Below are positions 11,984-24,920 of a stretch of DNA of 64,000 nt, piece by piece; position 1 is the stretch's first letter, and each line of letters starts with the position of its first letter. The stretch comes from Tubulanus polymorphus (taxonomy: Eukaryota; Nemertea; Palaeonemertea; Tubulaniformes; Tubulanidae). Location of the stretch: NCBI RefSeq assembly GCF_964204645.1, contig NC_134032.1, positions 1,762,916 through 1,826,915 of the forward strand. The letters run 5' to 3'. The notes beneath the pieces are model-generated. The model was given only the letters and a program-made list of their open reading frames with translations, had not been told where the DNA came from and did no database searches. The position numbers were made by a program, and so were the translations under genes.

Positions 11984-14900
11984 ATGGCGTCCGAGGCTTC
12001 AGCGGATAACGGCACAGGGCCTAACCCGACTAATTCGATGGTAAGTAAAGCATTCGTTTCAAATGAAAATTTACCTGTTAAATTTAGGCTATAGCATGTA
12101 TGGATGGTGAGGATTAACTTGCTTTTCATGTTTAAATACAGTACTCTTTGATACGATAGAATTTTGACACCGAATCACTTCGTTTCACCGGTCATTTTCA
12201 CCGACAGAAGTCCAACTGCTTCAACCGGTTGTCGGTTTAATTTCACTTAAAAATCGGTTCTTTTTCAATTCAATTTTTTTTTCAATCCCTCGTGAAATTT
12301 CACGAAGAACTGTGGCATTGGATCGGTATGATCTTGTATATTTCGAATATAGAAATACGATTTTGATTGGAGCAAATATCTGTATAATCTGGGCTCTGTA
12401 GTGTCATCCGATATCGAGTTGGTGGTTGACGAGTCATTTGTCTCGTCAATTCAGGGTTTATGGGTTCGAGTCCTGGTGGCGACAGAGTTTCTTGGTCGAA
12501 GGTTTTCGTTGGTCTCTCCCCCATTGGGAAAAAGAAACATCGAACCCGCCTATAATGCCCTGCGTGGCGTTTAGCGGGTTAAAAGGGTATTAAAAAAATC
12601 TCATGTGGAGATCGTCTCGGTTTAATCAAGAATATTTATCTCTTTTTGACCCACTAAAAATGTTTGAATCGAGCTCGACGGAGCACTCCCACTTCCGTGC
12701 TCGGTGATAGAGGGCATTCGTCACATAGAGGGTACTGTTGTTGTTGCTGCAGAAAACCCGTTATCGCCGTGTTGGCGTTATGTAAACCATTTGAATTACC
12801 TTTCTATTCTAGATCATAAACTCGATTCGCGTTACTTGCGGAACTGCGCTGATGTTCGGTATTGTTTTGGTAGTTCTGGCTGAAATCGTGATCTTGAAGA
12901 GTTTCTACAAGAAGCAAAAACCTTCGAACAACGTATCCTTGTTCGGTAAGCGAAAGTATAGGAAAGCGCGTCTAAGGACACCGACTGTAAAGACTGGGGT
13001 ATGATTTCCTGCCACCAGGGTATACCGGACTTGGCATATTTCTCATAAACGGTACATCTATAAATATGGCATCGGTCTATGGAATTGGGTCCTGGTCTAA
13101 GAAAACATCTGTATGTATAAAGGGCAGGGTTTATGGGAATATGCCCAGTAACTTAGGCAAAAATGACATTTGACTTAAACACACCTAAATGTTTAATTCG
13201 TGCTTTCACAAGTTCGAACGATATAACTGAACTGCGGCTAACAGCTATAGTCTTAACCATTTTCATTCTAATTGCTATTCGTACGAATTCATTAACAAGT
13301 AACTATCGCAGTTAACGCCCTGAAAGTACACTTAAATTCCTGATAGATCCTTAGCAACTATTTCATGTTGATCATATTCCGACGTAATTTTGAAACGCAA
13401 GTTTCAGCTTTGTTCGTCTAATTATTCGAAGGTCCATATTATCTGCCTCGGTAAAAACAGTTTAAGGCGTACGTTGAGGTTTTTCAGGAACCTATCCCAG
13501 GGGTCGTTCATTCACATCCGCGTACCCTTTCACGTTTCCGATCTGATCGGCATTTTTTGTAAAATATTTCACAATCACGTCGTTCTTCTTCATACCTCAA
13601 TGACTTCGCGCTTTTCACTACCTTGGGGTGCAACTCTTAAATAGTATCTGAACATTGATTTGCACTCCCAATTGTTATCAGGAATTTGAAAACGGCATGG
13701 AAAGAGTATTTAAAAGCCTAAATTTTAGCGAAATTAATCCGAGTCAAGTAAGTTTACGATAGGGTTTCTTTTTGTGCTGAGTGTCGAGGGAAACCTGGCA
13801 CAACTGTGAAAATATCCCGATTTACAAACGCAAACAACAGAATTAGAAAAGTTTATTACGATATGTAAAAGTATAATTAAAGATATAATTACAGCTGTTA
13901 CATATGACATCTGTGCCGAGACCGATGTGGTCGCGCTGCCGCCTGCCTGGAAAGAGAGCGAGTCTCACTCGCCGTCGCCTTATATACCGGGCTGACAATA
14001 GAAATCGATCGACCGTGCATTCTGTTCATGACAATGAGAAACCATGTATATTTTATTTGTTCCGATAATTTCAGATGCACTTTTCGTCAGTACTCAGTTG
14101 GCCGTACTGCTGAAGACGCTGAGTCGTGTATCTACCGTCGTACGCTCGTTCAGCTACGATGTGCAAATTCCTTGTTCGATGACTTCATCGGTATCGAATC
14201 TACTCAACTTCGCGATCGCGATGAACGCGTTGACGTTAGGAGTCGACAGGTAGGCATATTGATAATAACTGTTTTGTTAAATATAGCCGCAAAGCAGCGA
14301 TAACGTATTTACAGCTGCCACGCTTCTTACACGTATAACCGGTAATACTGGTCTATATTTGATTTTAGAAATAAATAGATCAGTTTTCTTTTTAACGACT
14401 GCCGACCTCAATAACTTGAATATCAGATAATATATAATCAAAACAAAAGACAAGCATATTCCGTAAAAAAAAATTCGGGACTCGAAACCCCGACCTGTTT
14501 ACTGCTCATTTCACGCTCTAGACACTAAATAACATTACTGATGTGCAACGTACCGGAATGTACAGGGGTGGAACCAAATTTTAAGCGAAGGGGTAAAGGG
14601 TAGTTTTTTCCCAGATAATCTTTCAACATTTCAATGAAAAATGCATTCATAAAAATGCCTGCATTACCTACAGTAATTTCTGGCCCACGTTGAAACAGAA
14701 ATCGATACTGATTAGATTAGATTAGTTAGATTCACCGTTAATATGATTGACATAATTATCGGTAAATATTCGAACACGCAGCAGGGGGTGGTTCGAGATC
14801 CCCTGCAACCCTCCTTGGACCCACCCCTAATGATGAACTGGCTATCCATGTAGAAATAGACGACTGTTAGACTTATCTCGTGGTTCTCACCAATAAAGGG

Positions 14901-17900
14901 CTGGCGATTTGAAACACAAGTTCCTCAGAAAAAATCTATACGAACTATCAGGGGCTGTTTCCATAGTCGAGACCTGACCAAAAGTGGTCTTAAATCTTAA
15001 GACTGGTCTTAAGTTGTTAGATTGGCTATAGAACTATGTTGGTATTAGACTGGTCTTAAGTCTAAGCCCTGTCTATGGAACCGGCCCCTGTTGATAACCA
15101 GTCATTCGCTGATGACGCCTATCCACGTAGTTGATACCTTCGTTGCAAAATAAAGCAAAAATGATTTCCTGTATTGACGATTAAACCGAAATGAAGGTGA
15201 AACATCTTTGCCATATTTTTTTAGATTTTTTTCATTTTCGATATGGATACCTAAAATTCGGTGCCATACGAAAGATCGTCAGGTGGTGAGTGATGAGAAT
15301 AAACAAGTAGCCACCAGCAAAATGGGCTGAGATAGCAATATATAGGTTTGCAATATGCAAATAGATTTAGATCGTTTTGATTTCGATCGAAATAGACAGT
15401 AATGGTCACTAAGTCAGAGGGCTGAACCATGTAACACGTTACTGCCGCTTGCTGCAGGTAGCCCTTAGTTACTCTACCAGACGTTTGCAGGTGAAAACAA
15501 CATTCTATAAGTGCTAATTCGCTCAACGTATAAATAGATTTACGCGTTAGAGAACGGATATATTCATTTTTCGAAACCCACCAAGTAGATTTTCGCTGAA
15601 TTAGAAGTAGCGTGTATTCTCGTGGAATCGAATCCGGGGTTCATTTGTCCGAAATTAGTTTCTTTATTCATAGACATTGAACACATTCCATAGCGAAAAT
15701 GCAGTTTCAATTTTCACTATATTGTCATTCATTCAACGGTTTACTTTAACAATCTGTGTTTATTTGGGATTCGAACCCGTATCATCGTTATTTTTACGTA
15801 GTCGGTAGTACGAGTCAACATTCATTTTCGATTACTTTTTTTCCAGACATTTATGCCTCGTGTCGGTTGGGAAATACGCTGCTGTAACCGCCAACCCGTC
15901 AAAGCGAACTGTCTGCCTGGCGGCCATCATACCTTGGTTCGTTGCTTGTGAGTATCAAGTTATTCAACTGACTACAATTTTTCCTGCTTCCACTTTTTAA
16001 TAAGATATAGTCAACAGATAAATGAAGAAATCCCACACTTCGAATTTGAAATTATACTATCAAATTTATTATTACGAAACCACAACCTTTCGGCTGTTGA
16101 CTAACAGCCATCATCATTCCACCTGATGATGGCTGTTAGTCAACAGCCGAAACGTTGTGGTTTCGTAATAATAAATTTGATAGTATAATTTCAAATTCGA
16201 AGTGTGGGATTTCTTCATTTATCTACAGTTTACACGGATTATAGTGTTTATTCGACAACTAATAGTCAACAGAACTGGAAATGAACGAATGAACTGTCAT
16301 GAAAATCAAAATTTAGACGTCAATTTTTCTGAGTATCCGTTAAATGATGTCCTTGCATGTATAGATGAGTTCCGGAATGCGGAACGGGCAGCAAGGGATC
16401 AGAAGATCTAGGGATGGGGCGCCTGATAGGGGGCCCGAATACACCGATAACCCTAAAACTGAATGGGCCCCTCAAAAGTAACCAAAGGCTTAAATATTTC
16501 TTTGCAATAAAGGTTCGCGACATAGTTCTTCATCCTAAGCGAAAAATGTTTCTCAGAACATCTATGAATTATTAATTAAGAATTATCTTAATGAAGGAAA
16601 CTTTAAAAAAACAAACTTTTACGTGCCGTGTTCTTGTCGTTTTGATATATACTGATCATCTATTTTCTACGATAGGTATTGGTACATTATTGAACGCGTT
16701 TATACCGATAGAGATGGCCCTCGACTACTGGTCACTGGAATGCCAGCCGGTAGGTGGTGCCGAAGGCGCGCAGTTAGCCGTGAAGGTCGCGTTTCTGGTC
16801 ATCCCGCTGCTCGTAGCTTTACCGCTTTTCAAATCCATCTACGGCGCTAGAATTCTCGACTATCGCGTCGTGGCTGAACCGAAACGACAGAGGCTGCTGA
16901 AAGATCACCTCGCCGACGTCGACGTACCGGCTGAGATATCGTCCGCCCGCCGAACGCTGATAATGATGACGCCATTGACCTGCGCGATGCTGGCGTCGAC
17001 GATCTTATCCATCGTCGCCTCCTATGAGCGTCGTTCGCTGTCTTATCTAACTACAATCGGGATGATAATAGAGGTCGCTGCATTCTCCGGGGTATACACC
17101 ACGGTAGCTATAATGCGCAGCTACGCGCGTTGGAAATGCACGCGCTCGCGTTGGCTGAAGTCTAGCAAGGTGACGCCCTGCGATTTCGCCTTCACGCGAG
17201 ACGGTTCCCCGTTCCCGGCCGTGTTAGAACCGAGAGAGAAGGCGTCCGACTGCCAGTCTGATGACTGCGAATTCGGGATGGATACCCCAGATGAAGTAGG
17301 TGACGCATCGGCGGACGCGTGCGAGACGTGCGGCTGCGCGAACGCCGGCCGCTGTGGTTCGCAGACACGGCGCGTCGTCGTCGATATACTCGATGCAGAA
17401 ATCGCGACCAAATCAACTCAAACTGCGTCGATCCAGCATCAGAAACTCTCTATTCACGACTTTCTATCCAGTTCCGGAGAGAGTTTCACAAACCACGACG
17501 GGATCTACTTACGGCAGGATTCATGTTCGTCCGCGGTTAGAACTAACAGCGTTGATATTCGTTGTACCGTGCGTCGAAATCGTCGAGTCAGCCTCTTGCG
17601 ATACTCGTCCGTGGACAGCATCGGCCACAGAAATATCGTCGGCAATGACGCGTGCAGTCACAAGTTGCATCTCAGCCAGTCTTTGCAGAAAGGCAGCGGC
17701 CTCTTGAGCTCGATGTCGAGTAATCAGGACAGTCCCGATAGCTGTTCGTGTTCCCTGAACAAACCGTTCGGCTTGAAAGAAATCTCCAACGGAATCAGGC
17801 TGATCAGCAACGGCCAACTGCCGAAAGAAGTTCTACTCGATTGCTGGTGCGGCGGTAGCCTCGCAACCGTGACGCGGAAACTATCGCAGCCGGCGCCCAA

Positions 17901-18009
17901 TAATAATCATACGCGCATGCGTCGTGCTTGCAGCCAAACGGTAGTTCCGGTCGTGGATTCAACGTTGAAAGATTCGAGAAAATCCGCTTCGATAGTTGGA
18001 CCCAAATAG
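11984..18009 (+). CDS. Five-exon orphan 7TM receptor with long cytoplasmic tail
   Basis: I assembled this gene from five exons: 11984-12040 (GCCATGG start), 12813-12945, 14075-14249, 15847-15947 and 16676-18009. Phases 0, 1, 2 and 1 agree at all junctions; 1800 coding bases give 599 residues. Exon 1 encodes a short N-terminus with an NGT sequon. Exon 2 holds TM1, exon 3 holds TM2-TM3 ending in D, and the exon 3/4 junction creates DRH, a DRY-type motif. Exon 4 holds TM4; exon 5 holds TM5-TM7 and a tail of nearly 300 residues rich in Ser and Cys. Cysteines in the TM3 top (IPCSMT) and loop 2 (LECQPV) could form the usual disulphide. It is not closely related to the intronless receptors; ligand unknown. 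The ATG at 16591 lies in the last intron and is not the start. Confidence 0.7.
12390..12600 (+). repeat. tRNA-derived SINE in intron 1
   Basis: A box-B-like GGTTCGAGTCC lies about 45 bases after a GTTGGTGGTTGACGAG box-A-like stretch, followed by a non-tRNA body with AACCCGCC and GCGGGTT. This is the layout of a tRNA-derived SINE. Confidence 0.5.
13681..13749 (+). other. Possible cryptic exon
   Basis: A TTATCAG acceptor, an open stretch EFENGMERVFKSLNFSE and a GTAAGT donor look exon-like. Inserting it after exon 2 does not fit the phase needed for the TM1-TM2 junction, so it is kept only as an alternative or decoy exon. Confidence 0.2.
14950..15091. mobile_element. Short MITE with CAGGGGC termini
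   Basis: The left end CAGGGGCTGTTTCCATAG and right end CTATGGAACCGGCCCCTG are inverted copies. The interior is rich in AGACTGGTCTTAAG. A related internal segment lies at 28270-28350. The ends resemble hAT-type MITEs, but no matching target duplication was seen. Confidence 0.6.
16016..16222. repeat. 98-bp near-perfect inverted repeat with hammerhead-like core
   Basis: Arms 16016-16113 and 16125-16222 are reverse complements, with one visible mismatch at the base before TTTCGG. On the plus strand, CTGATGA (16123-16129), a 7-bp stem GGCTGTT/AACAGCC and GAAAC (16149-16153) form a hammerhead-like core with one extra U. The mirror arm has ATGATGA and a changed base after GAAA, so only the plus-strand core is intact. 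It lies in the last intron of the five-exon 7TM gene. Confidence 0.7.
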
Positions 18010-19420
18010 AGACCGATAGCATTCCGTACAATCTTTGGTTTTACTTTTTTTTTGTACGTATTACGTTCTATGCTATATGTTCATAGAGCTAATTAAGCTA
18101 TTACTTCGAAACTTCGAAATACAAAGACGAAATTGCCCATTTTGAATATCAAAATATCTAAACGTCTAAACTTGGCTCAGAAAATCCGTAATAAACGTTA
18201 TTGAGACAGTTGTCAGGCCGTACGGGATCCGAGATAACTTTGAAAACTATGATCTGATCTCATTAGTGAAAAGGTCTTTCGTAAGGTCCTTTGTAAACGT
18301 GGAAAGACTTTATGCGTATTTCGCTGAAACTGAGATTTAAAAGCTTCCAGTTATTTTGTACTTATGGGACGAATCTCAGCAAATAGCATGCATATTCTCA
18401 AAGACACTCAATATCTTGGACCTACGAAAGAATTTTCACGTAATGGTCATGGCCGCATTTTGTACATTGGCAGAGACGCGCCGCTTCAAATCCCTAGGTT
18501 TGGGTCGGGGTATCGCGCCCTCGGTTCCCAGTTCTCGTCATAGAATGACGAAGGGTACTATCATGATGAGGGTAGATGTATTACGCAATCGGGTTGTTGT
18601 CGCTGCGGGGTTGTAATACACGTCGAGAATTATTGCATCGCTCAAGTTTTACGTCTCAAATCAATCCATCCGACTCTAGTAACTTCTCTTATCTCTAAGT
18701 CCATCAACTGTTCAACGAAGCAGCGCGATTTCTCTTGTCGTCTGTCTGATTTCATGTCGATCTTTGTAACTAGTAAACTTTCTGTTGCTTATGTTCCCGT
18801 GAGTGATTTTGTAATTTTCTAATATCAAAAAAAAATTCTAAAAACCCTTGATACTTCTCAAGGTATTTCTACGTCAAACTGAATGTGATCGTGTCGCGAT
18901 CGTAGTCAATGTTGTCACGAACGTATTTTCTGTACCGAAACCCGCTTGGTGTAAATAAGTATTGGATGATACTCTTCGCACGGTTCTGATAGCTAATATT
19001 TTGTGACCTCTGTTTTTTGTTGGGGAGATTTCTGTTCAAGTTGATGTCAAATACAGTCCATTATACTCTGAAATGCGTTTTTTATTTTCTGTAGGTTCAA
19101 TTTATTCTAATTTATTCTTTTTAGTTGCTTCAGTTATAAGCTGGCCATATTCTTGAGAAATGCCTTGAGAAGGCAGGGGTATCCACTGAACGAATGGAGA
19201 ACTAACTTTGTAAGGAACAGCGGCCAACCGTTAGCATGACCTAATAAGGCGGCTACTAACGATTGATAATGAAACAAGTAATTTGGATAGGTCGTGACGT
19301 CACATGGAATTCACAAGTTAGATTCATAACCAAATTAATACCATATATGAGTTTAGATGTAACTCAACCGACCTGCGAGTCGAAACCGGCCGCTGGACCC
19401 TACCACTCACGCCGCGGCAC
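18010..19420. other. 3' flank and intergenic, no gene seen
   Basis: Begins with the 3' UTR of the 7TM gene. No repeat family or exon was recognised. Confidence 0.4.
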
Positions 19421-19422
19421 CG

Positions 19423-19641
19423 ATGTATATATCTTACGAATCTGGAGTCGAAGACCAATATCGTGTATTATTGGAATGCACATTCTACGAGACCCTGAGA
19501 AACTACACGGAACATCCATCTGTTTACAAATTCATTAGTTTACTAGCTAATAGCTCACTGAAACAATATCAGAAATTAGGGTGCCTTCTTATCAAAATGT
19601 CTACACGAAGAAAGTTCCTTCTCAGGGCCCTTGAAACGTAG
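19423..19641 (+). pseudogene. LINE ORF2 C-terminal fragment
   Basis: The segment reads VLLECTFYETLRNY...QKLGCLLIKMSTRRKF, which lines up with the end of the LINE protein at 54659-55650 (IMECTFFESLRSRY...RNLAVFIKKAH). It is a short 3' remnant of a related non-LTR retrotransposon. The zinc-knuckle part just upstream is degenerate. Confidence 0.6.
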
Positions 19642-20286
19642 TTACCAGAAAACTAATCATCTCTGTATAATGTTTAACCTATAACACAATATTTTTGTCA
19701 TACTTTTATTTCGCAGTCGTCAGTAGACTGCCATCAGTAAAACTATCGTAAAATTATGTTTCCCATCAGACCAGTTTGTACAACTGTGATGAGTATTAGA
19801 TATATGTCAGTATACGGATAAAACATTTTCATTCATCGACAAATTGCATATACGCAATTCCCGGATATAGTTATTCACAGAGGTCTAATACATTCACCGC
19901 TCCACTGACCACCTATACCGAGCTATACTAAACCGGAGTGTGTCGGCTGATATCTGGTCAGACGGTGGTTGTTCGGTGGTAGGAGCGGTTCGCGTCGCTG
20001 TTAATTCGATAGGATAAACATAGGACATATTCGTGTAAGTTGAAATTATATTTGAGACCAGTTTAATTCATACATTTAGATGTCGCGTATCCATCGATAA
20101 CATTTTTAGTCAATCAATTCTTATCTACATCACGTATTGAATAGACGCTGTAAATGCTAGACATTTTTAAACGCTAGATATTTTTCCGACTAGATCTGAT
20201 TCGATTCAGCTGAAATTAATCATTGATTATCTTTCGGAGACTCGTTCCAACTTCCGTTTCTCGCATTTTTCGGTTTAGTCGCCTAC

Positions 20287-20403
20287 CAGGACCCAGTTCC
20301 ACAGTGTCGTGTGCTTAGATTTGACTCAGAGTTAACTAAAAAAAAATGAACTAATTTTATCTCGGAATTAACCCTAACTCACAACTGTGGAACTGGGTCC
20401 AGG
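20287..20403. mobile_element. Palindromic MITE
   Basis: Ends GGACCCAGTTCCACAGT and ACTGTGGAACTGGGTCC are inverted copies around an AT-rich centre. Related end sequences occur near 11730 and 13085. Confidence 0.6.
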
Positions 20404-20488
20404 CGAGGTCTCAGCCCTTTCTGTTTCCGCTGTTTGCGGCTTCACATTTTCCGTTGCTTTATATTTTTCTGGTTTATATATTTTACAG

Positions 20489-20572
20489 GAAGCTGTATTA
20501 ACAGTTCGTAATCTTGCTAAATTGATCGGGGGTCGCGCCGCCGCCGGCACAGATGATACCACAATGGATTGA
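20489..20572 (+). CDS. Candidate terminal exon of an unknown gene
   Basis: A strong acceptor (TATATATTTTACAG) is followed by 27 codons reading EAVLTVRNLAKLIGGRAAAG and ending TMD-stop. The GC-rich codons contrast with the surrounding AT-rich DNA. No upstream exon was identified with confidence, so the gene is unknown. Confidence 0.35.
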   Translation, partial: EAVLTVRNLAKLIGGRAAAGTDDTTMD

Positions 20573-21103
20573 ACAAACGAATTTTAAGTCTCAATTCAGA
20601 AAAAGTAGGTTCCAATTTCGAATCAATTTACAGTTGCTCGACTTTGACTATTCTAGATTGCCGTAGAATTAGTTAAATCTATTGCGAATGGTTTTTTTAT
20701 ATGTTTCTACGAATCCATTGATAATTCGACTTGAAACGTTTTATCTATAGCTGTATCGATCGAAATTTCATTTTAACATTTTGTAGAATATCTAAAAAAT
20801 ATCGTCCATCGAATATGTTTGAAATACATTCTGAATAATGTTGCAGTTTAAATGTACAGGGTCAGTCAGCTATTGAACTCTGGTGTCCGATAGCATTTCA
20901 CATAGGAGTTATCGGTCTGATTACTCTAAAGATTTCATATTGTCCATTGAACCACTTTATCAGGCAAAACTGCTTATTTTCTATGCATTAATACATTGTC
21001 ATCTGATATTTGAAAGATATTTGAATTGAACCAGTTCTAAGGATTCATTCTAACCGATCTGATATGAATAGAAACATGATTATAATAGATTTATTTGTTT
21101 CAG

Positions 21104-21411
21104 ATCAGACATTCCTCACTCTCTCATCAGCGCCGATACCAGGAAGCCGATTGACTATAGACCTTTCCAAATAGTTCCTGATGTCAATTATTGGTGGTGA
21201 GTATAGATTGTTGTTAATACTGGATATGTGTAGGCTTACATATATCGAGTCAAATCGAAAAGTTTTCTCATTTTATTGCGTTTTTTGCAGATTAGCCCTT
21301 CTTGCTCAGGGCCTTATTGCTGTTATCAATGTTTACCAAACCAACAAATACGCAGTCGACTCCAGACCTTTCTCAATTTCTCAGGAGCCTTTTGCTGCCG
21401 ATACATGCTGA
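21104..21411 (+). CDS. Candidate exon pair, unresolved
   Basis: 21104-21196 (TTTCAG before, GTGAGT after) reads SDIPHSLISADTRKPIDYRP. 21291-21411 (TTTTTTGCAG before) reads LALLAQGLIAVINVYQTNKY and ends DTC-stop. Joining at the best splice sites makes a stop codon at the junction, so either the model is wrong or the gene is broken. Function unknown. Confidence 0.25.
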
Positions 21412-21629
21412 CTAAACCGACGACTGGCCCGATAGATGACTCGTGGAATCTGACTACAGTAGCCTGGACGCCACGACTTTCAAGGAAGGGATACATTTTC
21501 AGAATAATCCATGAAGCCCCACTCATAAATTGGTAAGTAGACATTTCATCTGTTTAATAGTTAAGCAAGCTAGTTAGGTTAGTTTAGTTTAGGCTTATTG
21601 AACATGTGGACCCTCGTTACAGCAAACTC

Positions 21630-23770
21630 AAATACAGTAGACCCCTGGTACTCCTAACTCGTATTAATTTGTGACCAGTGATTTGTATTTGAGTTTTAAG
21701 TAAATTAATCAATATTCTATCTATTGTTGCATAGTTCTACAATTTCAGTTCAAGTTAAATATGGTCACTCGATATTAAAGGATTTGAGTTAAGAGTAGTT
21801 CTACCGGATTATAATTCATCTCGTAAAGATCGATTCATTCCATGAACTGGATTATGAAATGTAAAACCGACTTGTAGCCCGCTTGTAACCGGTTCAATCG
21901 TCCTAGACATTTATGAACAGCGCCGTAGTTTAATCATCGCACGTTTGATCAGCTATCGAATCGAAAAGCATTTTTGAATGTTAGGTAGGCTACCCCAATA
22001 GGCTACCTTTTAAAAAAGACTGGAAAAACAAAACATCATTCGTAAATTAGAACGTTTATATTTCTTTTTTTTGTGAAGAATCATTTTGAATATTATAGTT
22101 ATAATGGTGAATTGGTCCATTTGGAGAGAAAGCAAAATCGTGTACAGTCGTCTAAGACTAGAACAGTAAATATATCTCCAACTAGCTTTACTTAACTTTA
22201 CTTTACTTTATTTGACAAACTCTTGGTCCTAATACAAGGACAATTTGAGTGATATATACATTACATGCGACGTACAGTTGGTAGATACCTATTAACTATT
22301 GGTTTACATGCGAGCTATTTTTAAGGTTTAGCGAAAAATCTTAAATAATTTTACCAATAAGAATACACAATTTACGAAGTTCCTCTCTGTCTTTGGTTTG
22401 CATTAATAACTTATGTTTGAAAAGGTTGGAGTTCGTATAAAATCTGCTGTCTGTTTAATTAATAATTCAATATAAGCTTTATTCAAATTTCGTGACAATT
22501 TGGGCACATTTTTGGTATATAAATTTTTATCAGTAATAGACACAAAACAAGTAAGATGATCTGATAAACATGTAGTGATTATACTAGATTTAGAATTATT
22601 ATGCAATTTAAGTAGATAATATCAATGAGGGTTGTGTTTTATGGGTGATTCTAGTAGGTCGAAATATTGTTGGCAGTTTATCGTTAGAAATATCAATACC
22701 AAGGAAATTAGCTATATTTCTATGAATATTTAGTTTTGAATAATCAAAGGTCTAGTCCATACTGAGTACGACATTCATTCTTACTAATTTCACTTTATTC
22801 GAAATGGTTTCATAATCCTGAAAAACGGTATTAATTCGTTTGAACCAGGGACACGGTACAACTCACCGACTACAAGATTTTCACTGACTTTACCTGATTT
22901 CAACAAAGCAGGTTTCAAGTTTACCGCTCTTTGAAAATACTTAGATCATCTATAGGTTTGACTGAGAGTTTTTTTTATTTATATAGCTCGCAACACCTGC
23001 TCGATTACGAGTGTTCCTGTGTTTTTTCTATAAGTTCATATCCTGGTAAATGACATATGGGTAGTTTATCTTTCACGGTTTCACATAGAAGAAGTAAATG
23101 TAATATCAATATCAGCCATTTTAAGTTTATGTATCATAGTTTTTAGCTAACAGTCACTGACTGTTTTTAGGTAACACCCAGCAGTGAATTTGTGTTCATT
23201 GTTTAATTGGGCAGAGGCTCGTAGAGATCGATACTTTTTTTCTTACAGTCTTGTCGACTACTTCCTAATATATCTTATCATTCATGGTCCAGACACTTTG
23301 TCGTAGAAATCCGAATAGAATCGCTGTCGTTACATGCCAAATTTCATGACCAAACAACAAATCGATTTCGCACAAAATGGTTACAAAAAACGACAATTTA
23401 TCCTTATATAGATATCTGTTCGGTCAAGGACGATTAACCGGGTCTCAACGGAATTTTTGGTCACGTGATCGGGTTTGACTATTTCACGTAATGGCTCCTT
23501 TTATCGTTGTATGTAAATATACGGTTCCGGGTTCGTAGATTGTGTTCACTACGAAGGGTGATTCTAAAAAAAAAAACGCAACAGATGTTACCTTCGCTAA
23601 TTTACACTTGTCGTAGAGTTTTCTCGTAGGGACACAGAGGAGGTTAGCTCGGTGGGCACAGGACGGCGCTACGGCCCACCGGCGAATTCATGATAGCGCG
23701 AGTGACTTTTGAGCGACAGGATTTTGTGTTTCGCGACCGATAAGATGGCCACCTCGTTTGTCAGACCCTT
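21630..23770 (+). repeat. Dispersed repeat, copy 1, with nested LINE fragment
   Basis: 21630-22150 and 23290-23770 are reverse complements of 63470-64000 and 63130-63460. The family has ends such as CAAATACAGTAGACCCCTGG and internal CTACGACAAGTGTAAATTAG. The extra 22160-23280 in this copy contains a LINE endonuclease fragment. Class not identified; copy 2 runs off the window. Confidence 0.65.
22400..22760 (-). pseudogene. LINE endonuclease-domain fragment
   Basis: On the minus strand the segment PTIFRPTRITHKTQPSLI followed later by CLSDHLTCFVSI matches the PTR...T-LID...SDH signature of the APE-type endonuclease of non-LTR retrotransposons. Frameshifts separate the pieces. It lies nested in the dispersed repeat. 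Confidence 0.6.
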
Positions 23771-24920
23771 GTAACTACAATCAAGGTCACCGCATTTTCA
23801 AATACACGTATCTTCAATTTGATAATCTCTTAAATGAATTTGCCAATTATGTGAATCTATGCGAGGTTGATTACATCAACCCCAGCAGGGATTCGAACCT
23901 GATGGCATCGAGATTGCCACTGCACGAAACCCTGCCACACTAGACCGAGCGTGCAGCTACACTCGCAGCTTAGATGATGTCATTATGAGCCAATCAGATA
24001 TCCCGTTTTATTTAAGCCCGGGTTTTCCCAGTTATGGTTCTTACGTGAAATTTACCTCAGCGATTATACAACGAGTAATCTGATTGGTGCCCATCCTCGC
24101 TTGCCAGGGGTCCGGTATCACTCCCGAACTCGCTTCCATCAGCCCCCTGGCCTCGCGAAGCGTGATTTCATTACTGGCGCTGTTGCGCATGACGTCATAT
24201 ATCGATTTGCGAAATACTTCCTTGTTCAGTAAAACGTTCGCTGATTGGTCCATTTAACGGGAAAACCAATAGAAGCCTAAAGTCGTTTGTTACAAGCGCT
24301 GTGATTGGTACGACCGGTTTCTGGTCGACTAGTAACAACTCCAACGACTCGCGAGGTCAAGGGGTTCGGCGAACAGCTTTAGCGTAGTGGGTTCGAATCC
24401 TTTGACGGGTGAAGATGATTGGTGCCCCGCAAGCCAAGTAAACCTGCGCACCCGGTCTAGTGTGGCAGGGGCTCGTGCCGTGGCTGAGTGTAGCGATGCC
24501 ATCAGGTTTGAATCCTGCCGTGGGAGGGTTGATCGATTATAGTTTTCCCTCTTAACTGAATGAAAAGTTCGGTCCCGTCTGATATCCAGCGACGAGTCGG
24601 CAACGGGGGCATCCTCAGAAGATTGCAGATGGCGTTGTTGAAATCGGCTTGAAATTTCTTATGAATTTTGTGAGATTTTGAATAAAGTTCACATGGAAAT
24701 CATTTGTTCAGTTGTGTCAGTTTTTTTCACAATGGTCAGACCTACGACAAGTGTAAATTAGAATTTCTTTATTTATTTGAACAATTCCTGCACATGTGTA
24801 AAACCATGAGACAAGTTCAATACACTGAAGTGAAGCTGCCATTGACCTGGCGCAATTAGATACCGAATCAAATACTTCCTAATCTGTGGTTATAAAAAGT
24901 GACATCTGTTGCGTTATCAA
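23598..24920. repeat. Composite fold-back with tRNA-like segments
   Basis: The outer ends share CTACGACAAGTGTAAATTAG and CATCTGTTGCG in inverted orientation (about 23580-23620 and 24762-24915). The inner segments 23860-23960 and 24440-24535 are inverted copies of a tRNA-like unit containing GGATTCGAACCTGATG or its complement. Between them, 24041-24253 has a 70-codon open minus-strand frame without recognisable homology. Parts recur at 59040-59740 and 63140-63300. Confidence 0.55.

Noticed and set aside
16591-16675. ATG at 16591 as gene start for the 472-codon frame
   Set aside because: The stretch ends in a splice acceptor (TTCTACGATAG) and lacks TM1-TM4; upstream exons complete the receptor in phase.
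17121-18031. Several 70-135-codon frames overlapping the receptor tail
   Set aside because: Shadows of the GC-rich last exon of the 7TM gene.
20374-20562. Minus-strand frame over the MITE and exon
   Set aside because: Shadow of the GC-rich plus-strand exon.
23870-24530. tRNA genes
   Set aside because: Box B is good but acceptor and anticodon stems do not form; they are inverted SINE-like segments.
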